Shown piece by piece: positions 53,018 through 62,900 of a DNA stretch of 64,000 bases. Position numbers and translations under genes: made by a program. Under the pieces are notes generated by a model. That model saw nothing but the letters and a program-made list of their open reading frames with translations. It searched no databases and was not told where the DNA came from. The stretch comes from Moorena sp. SIOASIH. GTDB taxonomy: Bacteria > Cyanobacteriota > Cyanobacteriia > Cyanobacteriales > Coleofasciculaceae. Within the stretch, counting starts at the first letter, position 1. Every line of letters starts with the position of its first letter. The stretch spans positions 1 to 64,000 of the forward strand of contig NZ_JAAHIH010000006.1 in NCBI RefSeq assembly GCF_010671925.1, written 5' to 3'.

Positions 53018-53161
53018 ATGATGGAATGCCCTGTGTCCGGTCATCATAAGACCCATAAACAGGTCAAAACTAGTAAGGGAAGCCAACGGTACTACTGTCC
53101 CCAATGCCTACAAACTTTCACCGAAACGTTTGATACTCTTTACTATCGCGCCACAAATTGA
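53018..53161 (+). pseudogene. Fragment of a transposase N-terminus with zinc ribbon
   Basis: The frame encodes ECPVSGHHKTHKQVKTSKG, then QRYYCPQCLQTFTETFDTLY, a zinc-ribbon and helix typical of the start of IS1-like/InsA-type transposases. The first Cys-X2-Cys pair is broken to Cys-Pro-Val-Ser, and the frame ends 13 residues later. It is a short relic. Confidence 0.6.
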
Positions 53162-53305
53162 GCCAGAAAAAATTCCCACGGTTCTAAAGGCTTGCTCGGT
53201 AGTAAAATTTCTCTAGTAAAATTTCCAACCAAATTTCCCTAACGGCTTTGATCCCGACGCTCACCAACCATAGGTGGGTAGAGCGCCGGACGTCGAACCT
53301 AAAAA

Positions 53306-55276
53306 TTAAAAGGTGAAAGTAGTTCTGAGGGTACCGATGACCACATCATCGTTGTCAGAACTTTGGTTAGGATTCAGAAGCCAAACTACACCAGGGGTGA
53401 CGGAGATGTTGTTGTTGACTTTATACTTATAGAACGCTGAAACCTGGTAAGCAAAATCATTGTCAAAGTTACTGTTGCCATCATCTAAATCCAGTCCTCT
53501 GAGGGTTGGTGCCGCACCACCAAAAATTCCGGCCAGATTACCTTTTTTGCCCAAATCCGGGAAAGCGATACCAGCAGCGAAGTTCCAAATTTCAGCATCA
53601 CCCAAGCCAATCAACTCAGCATCGGTGTAGCCTGCCCAGCCATTGAGTACGATGTTGGGGGTAAGTCTCAAAGAGGTTTCAACACCGAAAGAGTTGCTTT
53701 CCACTTTTGCGCTATCAAAGTCAACCGTGCCTAAACTGGTAGCATTCCCCAAGGCTGCTGGATTAAGATTAGCCAGGGCTGTGCCAGTACCCCCTAGGAT
53801 TAAACGGGGTCGTCCATCAGCATTATCTTCGTAACCCCGAATGTAGGTGAATCCAACTTTGAAATCACTACCATAAACCAACTGAGCGATCGCAGAAAAG
53901 TTGCCATTGAATAGACCCTGGCCTTCTTGAGGATTGCTAGCGGTGTTGGAGATGTAACCTAAATCAATCCGAACATCCTTGATGGGCTTGATGGCAAGAG
54001 CAGCCCCAGCACCAAAAGGCCCAATCCGATAGATGGGATTACGTTCAGCAAAACGGGTAATAGCATTGGAACCACCAGCACGACCTTCAAAGAAAGGGTT
54101 GACGGTATCTGCGTAATAGTGATGGAGTGCTCGGTTAGCCAACAGTTGAACCGTTACTTTATCCCCGAGGGGGAAGCGGTAGCGCAAGATATCAATAATA
54201 ACGTCATTACCACTTGGTCCATCGTAGGTAAAGCGACCTTCTTGAGTTCCGGCCAGCTCACCACCAGCCCCTGTGATCAAAGTTGGGGCATCCCCAGCCT
54301 GGAGACGGGTTTGGAGCATGTCCTTACCGGTAAAGCTGGTTAAGAAGTTGAGACGAGTCCGGTTGTGAAAAACGGTCTGAACATCATCAGCATCCCCTCC
54401 AAAGGCATCAGCTAGAGCAAAGATAACCTCACCCTTGAGTTTAGTGGTGGTGGAAAACTGATGGTCTTCTAAGAAGGCTACTCGTCCTTCTAGGTTATCT
54501 ACTCGTGCCCCTAGGGTAGCCAGTTCTGTTTCAAACTCCTGTACTAACCGTTGTAGACTTTCTAAGTCCTCACGGGTGATAAAGTCTGCTGTGACGCCCC
54601 CCAGTAAACGCTCAATTTGGTTCAAACAGGCATTCAAACCAGCAGCGAATTCGTAGCGAGTCAAGGCTCGGTTACCCCGGAAGGTAGCATTGGGATAACC
54701 AGCAATACAGCCGTAGCGTTCTACCAAAGAGCGTAATGCTTCATAAGCCCAATCTCCAGGGGAAACGTCTCTGAGTTGAGACACATTAGTGACTTGTTCC
54801 ATGGAGTCATCTTCTACAGTCTCTCCATTTAGTTGAGAAACACCAGTCACCGGTCCCATCAAGTCATCTTCTGCAGTTTCCCCATCACCGTATGGGATCA
54901 CTGATTCACTAGCAGAATTACTGATAGTAGAATCGCTGATAGTGGAATTGCTGATAGTAAAATCCCTGATAGTGGAATTACTGGTAGTGGAATTACTGGT
55001 AGTGGAATTACTGATATCAACCGTATCCCCAGTTGAGGCATCAGCCACTAATGGCAGATCAGAGATCTGAGTTAGGGAGGTGAGGTCAGGGGCTGCTTCT
55101 ACTGTCAGTGCTTCTACTGTAGTGCTAGGGTTTACAGCCGATTCTTGAGAGATTGTCTCTTCTGGCAAAGCTTCCTCAGTTGCTGCTACTGCTGAGGATG
55201 AAATCAATAGGGTTGCCCCAACAAACAAGGTAGGGCATTTTAGCACAGAGAGCCACAAATTTTTTGATCTGTTCAC
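53306..55276 (-). CDS. Iron uptake porin with S-layer homology domain (SomA/OprB-type)
   Basis: A 656-residue outer-membrane protein. A signal peptide ends near AVAA (residue 32), then a Thr/Ser/Asp-rich low-complexity region with NSTTSNSTTSNST repeats (about 89-122). An SLH domain follows at about 165-228 (VSQLRDVSPGDWAYEALRSL, YPNATFRGNRALTRYEFAAG), then a coiled coil near 235-272 (LESLQRLVQEFETELATLGA). A beta-barrel of the OprB family runs from 275 to the terminal Phe. SLH binds the pyruvylated peptidoglycan-linked polymer and anchors the barrel. In cyanobacteria these porins admit inorganic ions, including iron. The Ser/Thr repeat is likely expanded by slippage. Confidence 0.95.
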   Translation of the reverse strand: MNRSKNLWLSVLKCPTLFVGATLLISSSAVAATEEALPEETISQESAVNPSTTVEALTVEAAPDLTSLTQISDLPLVADASTGDTVDISNSTTSNSTTSNSTIRDFTISNSTISDSTISNSASESVIPYGDGETAEDDLMGPVTGVSQLNGETVEDDSMEQVTNVSQLRDVSPGDWAYEALRSLVERYGCIAGYPNATFRGNRALTRYEFAAGLNACLNQIERLLGGVTADFITREDLESLQRLVQEFETELATLGARVDNLEGRVAFLEDHQFSTTTKLKGEVIFALADAFGGDADDVQTVFHNRTRLNFLTSFTGKDMLQTRLQAGDAPTLITGAGGELAGTQEGRFTYDGPSGNDVIIDILRYRFPLGDKVTVQLLANRALHHYYADTVNPFFEGRAGGSNAITRFAERNPIYRIGPFGAGAALAIKPIKDVRIDLGYISNTASNPQEGQGLFNGNFSAIAQLVYGSDFKVGFTYIRGYEDNADGRPRLILGGTGTALANLNPAALGNATSLGTVDFDSAKVESNSFGVETSLRLTPNIVLNGWAGYTDAELIGLGDAEIWNFAAGIAFPDLGKKGNLAGIFGGAAPTLRGLDLDDGNSNFDNDFAYQVSAFYKYKVNNNISVTPGVVWLLNPNQSSDNDDVVIGTLRTTFTF

Positions 55277-55800
55277 AGGGTTTCCTCACACTCAATCAGG
55301 GTTTTGATAGGTGCGCTCTTACCATTAAGAATTAAATTCGCCACGGGTCGCACCTCTGGATCAAGTCAACACGACTACCGTCTCTTGTCAGGTGTGTTAC
55401 TAATTCATGACAAATTGATTACAACATGGCACACAGACTAAGAGATGAGGAAATACCAGCTTCAGAATTCTGGTAGTTTTTCTGCTCATCTCCCCATCCA
55501 GTCATGGTCGTTTGTCCTGAGTTAGTCTCATTTGAGCCCTTTTTGATCAGTTTTTGATCAAGGGATAGTTAAGAGACGATTAACTTTACCGATTTAAGAA
55601 TTACCTTCGATGGAGGTTTTGTTTGTATTTTTTAATACAAAAAATTTAGGCTTGATGGGATTCAAGCATATTAATTATGCAATTATGGAAATAATATCCG
55701 ATATCCAATCGGGTTTAACCCGTTTAATCCAAATTTTTGATATATTATAAATATTTATTTTAATTAACAATATTATAAGTAACAATAAACAATTATTAAA
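55277..55800. other. Intergenic, upstream of the porin gene
   Basis: About 520 bases, strongly AT-rich beyond 55600, with no gene. It should hold the porin promoter. No clear boxes were found. Confidence 0.5.
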
Positions 55801-55839
55801 TTGGGGAATCGGGAATCGGGAACAGGGAACAGGGAATAG

Positions 55840-56015
55840 GCAAGAGGAACCCACCCCTAACCCCGACCAGGAGGGGAAGGCAAGAGGAACCCACCCCTAA
55901 CCCCGACCAGGAGGGGAAGGCAAGAGGCAAGAGGAACCCACCCCTAACCCCGACCAGGAGGGGAAGGCAAGAGGCAAGAGGAACCCACCCCTAACCCCGA
56001 CCAGGAGGGGAAGGC
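55840..56015. repeat. GAACCCACCCCTAACCCCGA repeat with AGGCAAG heptamers
   Basis: Four copies of a 33-base unit beginning AGGAACCCACCCCTAACC and ending AGGAGGGGAAGG, starting near 55845, 55885, 55931 and 55978, separated by one or two AGGCAAG heptamers. This shows a longer cyanobacterial repeat co-amplified with a heptamer. Confidence 0.9.
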
Positions 56016-56132
56016 AATAGGCAAAAGGCAATAGGCAATAGGCAATAGGCAAAAGGCAATAGGCAAAAGGCAAAAGGCAAAAGGCAATAGGCAATAGGCA
56101 AAAGGCAATAGGCAAAAGGCAATAGGCAAAAG
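56016..56132. repeat. GGCAATA / GGCAAAA heptamer array
   Basis: About sixteen alternating units of the two heptamer variants, ending about 145 bases before the xisH relic. Confidence 0.95.
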
Positions 56133-56275
56133 TTAACTTGGTTTATTAATTAATCCAATAAACTAGTCATATTAGCGCATTGAAGATTGTTACTTTTGAC
56201 TTGATAGTTTTGATTTTGACTTAATATATTGGTATCCTCTGTGTAATCTATAACCTCTTATAATCATGCACTTTT

Positions 56276-56692
56276 ATGGCCGCTAAGGACGTTTACCATG
56301 AAGTAGTCAAAACAGCTCTCAACAAAGACGGTTGGACTATTACTCATGACCCTCTAGTTCTAGAACTATCATCTGGTCGTCTTGAGGTAGACTTAGGAGC
56401 AGAACGTTTAATTGCTGCTCAAAAAGATCAGATGCGAATTGCTGTAGAGGTCAAGAGTTTTTTAGCACCTTCTACTACCTCATAATTTCACACGGCACTT
56501 GGACAATTTCTGAATTATCGGGTTGTTTTAAAGGTAAAAGAGCCAGGTAGAGTACTTTTTCTAGCCGTACCGAGTAAAGTATATCGCAACTTTTTTCTTG
56601 AGGAGCTAGGACAGTTAAGCGTAAAAGAGTACAAGGTAAAACTAGTAGTTTTTGACCCAGACGAGGAGGTAGTTGTACAGTGGAACGATTGA
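56276..56692 (+). pseudogene. xisH: XisH-like gene with an in-frame stop
   Basis: The frame reads MAAKDVYHEVVKTALNKDGW and continues through LEVDLGAERLIAAQK and IAVEVKSF, the PD-(D/E)XK nuclease-like centre of XisH, to an in-frame TAA at 56483. The family continuation follows in the same frame, FHTALGQFLNYR, LFLAVPSKVYRNFF and VVFDPDEEVVVQWND, to TGA at 56692. Total length with the stop suppressed is 138 residues, the family norm, so a single nonsense change has broken it. XisH and XisI were first described as fdxN-element excision factors in heterocystous cyanobacteria. Sequencing error cannot be excluded. Confidence 0.85.
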
Positions 56693-57015
56693 ACCAGTAT
56701 CGGCAATGGATTCAGCAGGTTTTAGCTCGACATAACCAGTTTGTACCTTCTTATGGTGAGATTGAACAATTTACAGTTTTTGACCACAACGATGATCATT
56801 ACTTACTAGTAACAGTTGGCTGGGAAGGTGACCGCCGAGTTTGTGGTTCGTTGATCCATATTGATATCAAGGGAGAAAAAATCTGGATTCAACATGATGG
56901 TACTGAAGTTGGTGTAGCCAATGAGCTAGTAGAATTGGGAGTACCTAAGTCAGAAATTGTCATCGGTTATCATGACCCCAATGCACGTAAGTTGACAGAA
57001 TTTGCTGTAGGATAA
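56680..57015 (+). CDS. xisI: XisI-family protein
   Basis: A 111-residue protein starting at GTG 56680, which overlaps the last codons of the xisH frame by 13 bases, the usual coupling of this pair. It reads YRQWIQQVLARHNQFVPSYG with a central VFDHNDDHYLLVTVGWEGDR and VYGSLIHIDIKGEKIWIQHD-type core, ending PNARKLTEFAVG. All parts of the XisI domain are present. If the xisH stop is real, xisI is left without its partner. The presumed function is control of a mobile element's excision or, more broadly, a nuclease-partner pair. Alternative roles remain open. Confidence 0.9.
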   Translation: MERLNQYRQWIQQVLARHNQFVPSYGEIEQFTVFDHNDDHYLLVTVGWEGDRRVCGSLIHIDIKGEKIWIQHDGTEVGVANELVELGVPKSEIVIGYHDPNARKLTEFAVG

Positions 57016-57080
57016 AAAAAGTCAAAAGGCAAAAGGCACCACCGGGTCTGAGTTATGCCTGAGTTGTACCTGAGTTGGGG

Positions 57081-57305
57081 TGACAGCTCCTACACTGACC
57101 TTATAGGTTCAGTGTAGGCTTCCCAGCCAGTCCGGCTATCGCTTAGGAGGCGCTGGGCTTTAAGAACGGACTGCCCTTCCGCTCTGTTTTTTATATTTAT
57201 TGCTGCATTGTGGTCTCTGTCCAAACTGCAACTGCAATGAGAACAATCATGCCACCGAACATGCAACTTTTTAGGAACTTTTTTGCCGCAATTGGAACAG
57301 TTCTG
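57081..57305 (-). ncRNA. Candidate omega RNA / right end of the broken tnpB element
   Basis: TnpB guide RNAs come from the 3' end of the gene and the following right end. Here the sequence after the premature stop retains nearly perfect coding sequence and ends with the TACACTGA...TCAGTGTA hairpin shared with 43980-44015. Transcription and processing are inferred from family knowledge. Confidence 0.45.
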
Positions 57306-58340
57306 TTAAGTGTTCTGAGCACTTACTGGAATCGCCAACAAGCCAGCATTTATGGCCGTAGGCCACGCTACGCGAACGGCTTTGCTTGCCAGGATTGTCA
57401 GAAAGCTAGACCACCCAGCGTCCAGTACAGATTTAGCCAATCGGGATTTAGCTAGTCCCTTGATGTTTAAATTTTCGTGAGCAATTACATCGTACTTTGA
57501 CAGTAAATAATTGGCGGTCTTAAAGTGGAAATCTTTCCGTTTGTCTGCTACTTTTTTGTGCTGTTTTCCAAGCTGTTTAATAGCTTTGAGTGTATTCTTT
57601 CCTCCTTTCTTTCGTCGAGATAATCTTTTCTGGATGACTCTTAGCCTTTTTTGAGACCGTCGATAATATTGAGGAATGTTTACTGTTTCCCCTTCAGAAG
57701 TGGTCAAGAATTCTTTAAGGCCAACATCAATCCCAATTATAGAGTCAGGGTTAATGTCAGGCTTAACTTCGGGAACAGTCTTATCTTCTAAAGATAAGAC
57801 CAAATAATAACCATCACACTTTTTGGTTATTGAAGCAGTCTTTATCTTAAAGCCATCAGGAATAGGGCGGTGTAACACAATCTTTACTTTACCTATTTTG
57901 GGAAGGTTGATTAAATTCCCTTCTAGGCACCCTTCTTTCATTTGAGGGTAAGTAAAAGTACGGTAGCGCTGTTTTTTCTTAAACCTAGGTCTTCCGCTTC
58001 GTTTACCGTTACTATCTCCTTTTATGAACCGATCAAAAGCTAATTTTACTCTCTTAACTACATCTTGCAATACTTGAGAATGAATCTCTTTGTACCAAGG
58101 ATGAGTTTTCTTAAGATTTGGTAAAGTCTTTTTCTGAGAGTAGTAATCTGGATTGTTTCTTAATTCGGGAGAATGACAGACGAGAGGACAAGCATTAATT
58201 GGACAGCGATTTTGATCGTACCAATAAAATCGGTCAGCCAATAAATAATTATATTGAGCACAAAGCATTGAAAGCCAGTGGTCTATTTTTGCTTTTTGAT
58301 CTTTTGTTAGTTTTAGCCGGTACTGATATGCAATTCTCAC
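57090..58340 (-). pseudogene. tnpB: tnpB-like RNA-guided nuclease gene, broken
   Basis: The intact frame runs 57306-58340 (344 residues): helical N-terminus, RuvC-I GIDVGLKEFLTTSEG, RuvC-II VIAHENLNIKGL. The family sequence continues in frame after TAA at 57306 as QNCSNCGKKVPKK, CSHCSCSLDRDHNAAINI (zinc ribbon and third RuvC Asp) to TAG at 57090. A 24-base dispersed palindrome at 57354-57377 is inserted in frame, adding VRVAWPTA just before that stop. Both lesions remove the catalytic and target-binding C-terminus. The right-end sequence on the 3' side, with the CCTACACTGA hairpin, overlaps the expected omega RNA. A small RHH gene lies divergent upstream. No tnpA is near. Confidence 0.9.
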
Positions 58341-58409
58341 GCTTACTTGTCCTCTTATTTATCGACCTAGTAACATTGTAGTTAACGTACAGCCATATGT
58401 CAAGTCGCA

Positions 58410-58583
58410 ATGAAAGATAAAAAGTTAACAATCAGGATTACCAATTTTGAGAAAAGACAGTTAGCACAAGAAGCAGAGCGACGCGGAATGACTCAATCAG
58501 AGCTGATAAGGAGCTTAATAGCTCGCTTCCCTGATCCGAAAGACTCTGTGCAAAATTCATCCCACACCTATGCTGCGCATTAG
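58410..58583 (+). CDS. Small ribbon-helix-helix-type protein divergent from tnpB
   Basis: A 57-residue product: MKDKKLTIRITNFEKRQLAQ, then a helix-rich RRGMTQSELIRSLIARFPDP. The strand-then-two-helices pattern with TQSELIRSLI is CopG/MetJ-like, which binds operators as dimers. The last 14 codons come from the palindromic element starting at 58550, so the natural C-terminus was probably cut and replaced. It starts 70 bases from the tnpB start, in the opposite direction. Small DNA-binding proteins in this position commonly accompany cyanobacterial tnpB and may repress it. Confidence 0.65.
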   Translation: MKDKKLTIRITNFEKRQLAQEAERRGMTQSELIRSLIARFPDPKDSVQNSSHTYAAH

Positions 58584-58611
58584 GATGTGGGATGAATTTT
58601 GCCGGACAGCT
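58550..58611. mobile_element. Palindromic MITE-like element, copy 2
   Basis: GCAAAATTCATCCCACACC and GGATGTGGGATGAATTTTGC form the arms with one mismatch. The flank CGGACAGCT is the inverse of AGCTGTCCG in copy 1 (43713). The element ends the 58410 gene, giving it a new tail and stop. Confidence 0.85.
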
Positions 58612-58662
58612 AAGTCCCTAGGAAAGAGCGTTATAGTTTGAGTAGCTCATCTCACCTAGACC

Positions 58663-59955
58663 ATGCCACGCTCACTTAGAGTTCGCCCAGAGTATATTGA
58701 CCAGGTCAAACTAGCGGTTCAACGTAACGGTTTCCCTCGCCAGAAAGATTTAGCTGAGGAGTTATTGATATCTCTATCAACCGTCAATAATTATCTCAAT
58801 GGCAGACCTGTAGATAACCTGAATTTCAAAGAAATTAGTGAAAAATTGGGGCAAAACTGGAACGCCATAGCATTCTTTGACGAAAATACTGGCAATGATA
58901 CGTCAGCCCATGGGACAGTAAACTCAGAAGTAGTGATCACACACTGCCCTGAAGAAGACTCTTCATTGATTTATGTCCAACGTCCTCCCATTGAACAGTC
59001 TTGTTATCAAGCCCTTTTAGGTCCCGGTGCGTTGGTCAGGATTAAAGCCCCTAGGCTGATGGGGAAGACATTGCTGATGGTGAGAATGTTGGATCAGTTT
59101 GCCGAGAAGGGCTACCGAAAGGCGTATGTAAATTTTCACTTAGCCCATAGCAATGACTTAACCGATGTCGATGGATTGTTCAAGTGGTTTTGTATCAGTG
59201 TTGGTCAAAGCTTGAAGATACCGAATCGGTTGAGAGAGTATTGGGATGAAGACTTTTCCACGGCTAAGGTGGATTCTACCGAATACTTTGAGAACTATCT
59301 TCTGCCTGAAGCTGGCGCTCCCGTGGTTTTATGTCTCGATGAAGTAGACCGAGTGTTTCCCTACCCTGAGGTAGCTTCAGAATTTTTGGGATTGCTGAGG
59401 GCGTGGCACGAACGGGGGAAAGTGGAACAGGTCTGGAAACGGTTGCGGTTGGTGGTTGTCCATTCCACAGATGTTTATATTCCCCTCAATATTAATGAAT
59501 CCCCGTTTAATGTGGGAGTGCCCATTGAATTGCCAGAATTTACCCCGGAACAAGTCCAGGAATTAGCCCGACAACATGGACAGGATTGGAGTGAATCCCT
59601 TGTGGAGCAATTGATGGGGATGGTGGCAGGTCATCCTGATTTAGTACAGCAAGCCTTATCTCACTGCCAAATCCACGGTAATGACTCCCTGGCGCAACTG
59701 TTGCAAGCCGCTCCTACAGATGCTGGCATCTACGCTAACCACCTGCGACATCTGTGGCGGATGCTGCAACCACACCCAGACTTGGCCAAAGCACTGTTAC
59801 AGGTGATTGATGCTAACACTCCTGTGCATCTGGACTTGATAGCAGCCTACAAGTTGTACAGCATGGGGCTAGTGAAAAAGCAGGGCAATCAGGTCAGGCT
59901 CAGTTGTAATTTATATCGACAGTATTTTAGAGACCGCCTTGGAGAACTGCTATGA
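58663..59955 (+). CDS. HTH and AAA-like ATPase protein (first gene of a two-gene operon)
   Basis: A 430-residue protein. Residues 8-70 resemble a helix-turn-helix (RQKDLAEELLISLSTVNNYL). Residues 100-350 form an AAA-like ATPase of the cyanobacterial AAA-35 type: Walker A IKAPRLMGKTLLM at 127-139, Walker B PVVLCLDEVDRVF at 220-232, and the IELPEFTPEQVQELA sensor region. A winged-helix-like end follows (385-428). There is no membrane segment. It overlaps the next gene by four bases (ATGA), so the two are translationally coupled. STAND-like ATPases of this kind switch on signalling or proteolysis. It may sense a signal and act with the CHAT protein. Binding DNA is inferred from the HTH. Confidence 0.88.
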   Translation: MPRSLRVRPEYIDQVKLAVQRNGFPRQKDLAEELLISLSTVNNYLNGRPVDNLNFKEISEKLGQNWNAIAFFDENTGNDTSAHGTVNSEVVITHCPEEDSSLIYVQRPPIEQSCYQALLGPGALVRIKAPRLMGKTLLMVRMLDQFAEKGYRKAYVNFHLAHSNDLTDVDGLFKWFCISVGQSLKIPNRLREYWDEDFSTAKVDSTEYFENYLLPEAGAPVVLCLDEVDRVFPYPEVASEFLGLLRAWHERGKVEQVWKRLRLVVVHSTDVYIPLNINESPFNVGVPIELPEFTPEQVQELARQHGQDWSESLVEQLMGMVAGHPDLVQQALSHCQIHGNDSLAQLLQAAPTDAGIYANHLRHLWRMLQPHPDLAKALLQVIDANTPVHLDLIAAYKLYSMGLVKKQGNQVRLSCNLYRQYFRDRLGELL

Positions 59956-62900
59956 GTACAGGAGCCTATCAGGTTGGGGGATGCCTACCACCGGATGCTA
60001 CTACTTACGTGGTGCGTACGGCTGATGGGGAACTTTACCAGCAGTTGCTGGCTGGAGAGTTTTGCTATGTCTTGAATTCCCGCCAAATGGGGAAGTCTTC
60101 CCTAAGAGTGCGAACCATGAAACGGCTGCAAAACCACGGGGTGGCTTGTGCATCCATTGATATTACGGAATTAGGAACCCAACAGGTTACCCCAGAGAAA
60201 TGGTACGGTGGCTTAACCAAAACTCTGATTAACCGATTCGGTCTACAGGAGAAATTATCATTTCGGAGCTGGCTCAATGAGCACAAAGATATTCCGCCAG
60301 TACAGCTTTTTCGGGAGTTTATCGAAGAGGTATTACTGATCCAAATTGCCGAACGGATTGTTATTTTTATTGATGAAATTGATAGCGTTCTGCAACTGGC
60401 TTTTAAAGATGACTTCTTTGCCCTAATTCGAGCCTGTTATAACAAACGGGCGGAAAATGCTGCCTATAATCGCATCAGTTTTGTGCTGTTGGGGGTGGCG
60501 ACACCGGGGGATTTAATTGCAGATAAAGACCGCACCCCGTTTAATATTGGCCGAGCAGTTGAGTTACATGGCTTTCAACTCCATGAAGTTGAGCCGTTAG
60601 TCAAGGGATTGGAGGGAAACGTCAGTAATCCCCAGGCAGTGATCCAGGAGATAGTAAAGTGGACAGGAGGACAACCGTTTCTTACTCAAAAGCTCTGTCA
60701 GTTGGTGGTGAGTTCTGGGTGTTGGGATCCCCCCCAAGCCTTAACAAGTTTCGATCCCCCCCAAGCTTTAACAAGTTTGGATCCCCCCCAAGCTTTAACA
60801 AGTTTCGATCCCCCCCAACCCCCCTTAACAAGGGGGGAGATGGAGAAGGAATCGATTGAGAAGCCCTTAACAAGTTTCGATCCCCCCCAACCCCCCTTAA
60901 CAAGGGGGGAGATGGAGAAGGAGTGGATTGAGAGATTGGTGCGATCGCATTTTATCGATAACTGGGAAGCTACCGATGAACCAGAACACTTGAAGACCAT
61001 ACGCGATCGCATTCTTTGTAATGAGCAATGGGCTGCCTATTTGTTGGAATTGTATCAGCAGGTGTGGCAGCAGGGGGAAGTTGTTGCTAATAACAGTTTT
61101 GAAGAGGGGAAATTACAGTTATCTGGGTTAGTAGTGAAGCACAGACTTGGAACCTCTCCAGTGCTTAAAGTCTATAACTCGATCTACCGTGAAGTCTTTA
61201 ATCAGGACTGGATTAACCAAGAATTAGCCCACTTACGTCCCTATTCGGAAGCCTTTAGGGCTTGGGTGGCCTCAGATTGTCAGGATCAGTCACTATTGTT
61301 GCGGGGTCAAACTCTAAAAAATGCTCAAGCCTGGGCCAAGGGTAAAAATTTAAGTTATCAGGATCAGCAGTTTCTGGCAGCAAGTGAGAAAAAGCAGATA
61401 GAGCAGCAAATCGCTCAAAAAGAACGAAATTCGGAATTAGAGAGAGAGAGGAAGGATAGGGAAGCAGCCCAGAAGAGAAATCGGGTACTAACTGAGGCGA
61501 ATCGCAAAGCTAAACGGCGAATGCGTTTCGGATTTGGTGTCTTAATTTTAGCGTTATTGGGAGCTGGTATTTCTGGAATACTAACAGTAATTCTAGTAGT
61601 AGACGCGAATCGCCAGGTTGATTCTGCCAAGATAGAACTTAAACAGGTAAAGCAAGAATTTAAAAATGTATCGCAGCTATCTGAACTAGCTGGAAAACTT
61701 TACAAAGCCAATAAGCGCTCTGAGGCAGAAAGAGCCAGAAAACAAGCAGCTCTATCCTTTGAGATTCAAGACTATGAACTCAGACAAGCTATGCTCCTTA
61801 GCAATATTTCCATTGCCTATCAGCAACTTGAGCAGTTGGATCAGGCAAATAAGGCAGTTTCAGAAAGTTTGAAACTATTAGCAAATTCAGATAAGATAAA
61901 CTCTCTAGATCACTCAGCTCTTCTTGCCCAATCTTTAAATACCCAAGCTCGTTTACTCGCAGCTCAAGGAGATACTAAAAGAGCGTCGTTTGCTTACGCA
62001 AAAGCTTTTGATACTATCCAATTATTAGGTAGTGATTTAACTAGGATAAATCCAGCTATAAGGGTTGATTTTGTAGAAATTGTAGAGAGTGTTTATCAGG
62101 AGTTGATTGGGTCACTTTTGGACTCTCAAGAAACTGGCTCTAACCAGCACACTCTCAGAAAAGTTCGTCAGGTTATTGAATCTCTCCATTTGACTCAACT
62201 CAACAGCTTCCGTGAGATAGTTCCCTTGAATCCTAATCTAATCCAAATTGACCAGATTGATTCCCAAGCAGCAGTAATCTATCCTATTATTTTGGACGAC
62301 TGGTTAGAAGTAATTCTTCACTTGCCCGGTCAACCATTGCACCGCTACTCAACACCCTTATCTGCAAAAGAAGTTGAGGAAACGCTTAAGAATATGCAAC
62401 GAGTATTATCGAGGCCATTCCGATCTGTGAAATCTTCTCGAAATCAAGTTTACGAATGGCTTATTAAACCAGCAGAAACTGAATTAGCTAAAAGCAGCAT
62501 CAAGACTCTCGTATTTGTGGCCAATAGTGGGCTAAGAAATATTCCTATGGCAGCTCTCTACGACGGTGAGCAGTATTTAGTAGAAAAATATGCCATTGCT
62601 GTCACTCCCGCTTTACAGATACTAGAGCCCCAGCCTCGGAAACAAAGACCTTTAAGAGCTTTGATTGCTGGACTTTCTGAGATGAATCGAGTTTCTAAAG
62701 CACACCAAAACTATTCAAATTTACCCTTTGTTGAGGTGGAGGTAAAAAAAATTAGCTCAATGATACCGAGTTCAGTCCTACTCGATGAGAGCTTCACTAG
62801 TACAGCCCTGGAAAACGCACTTAACTCCTCTTACTTCCCTATACTTCACTTGGCAACCCATGGACAGTTTTCTTCAGAAGATACATTTATACTGGCTTGG

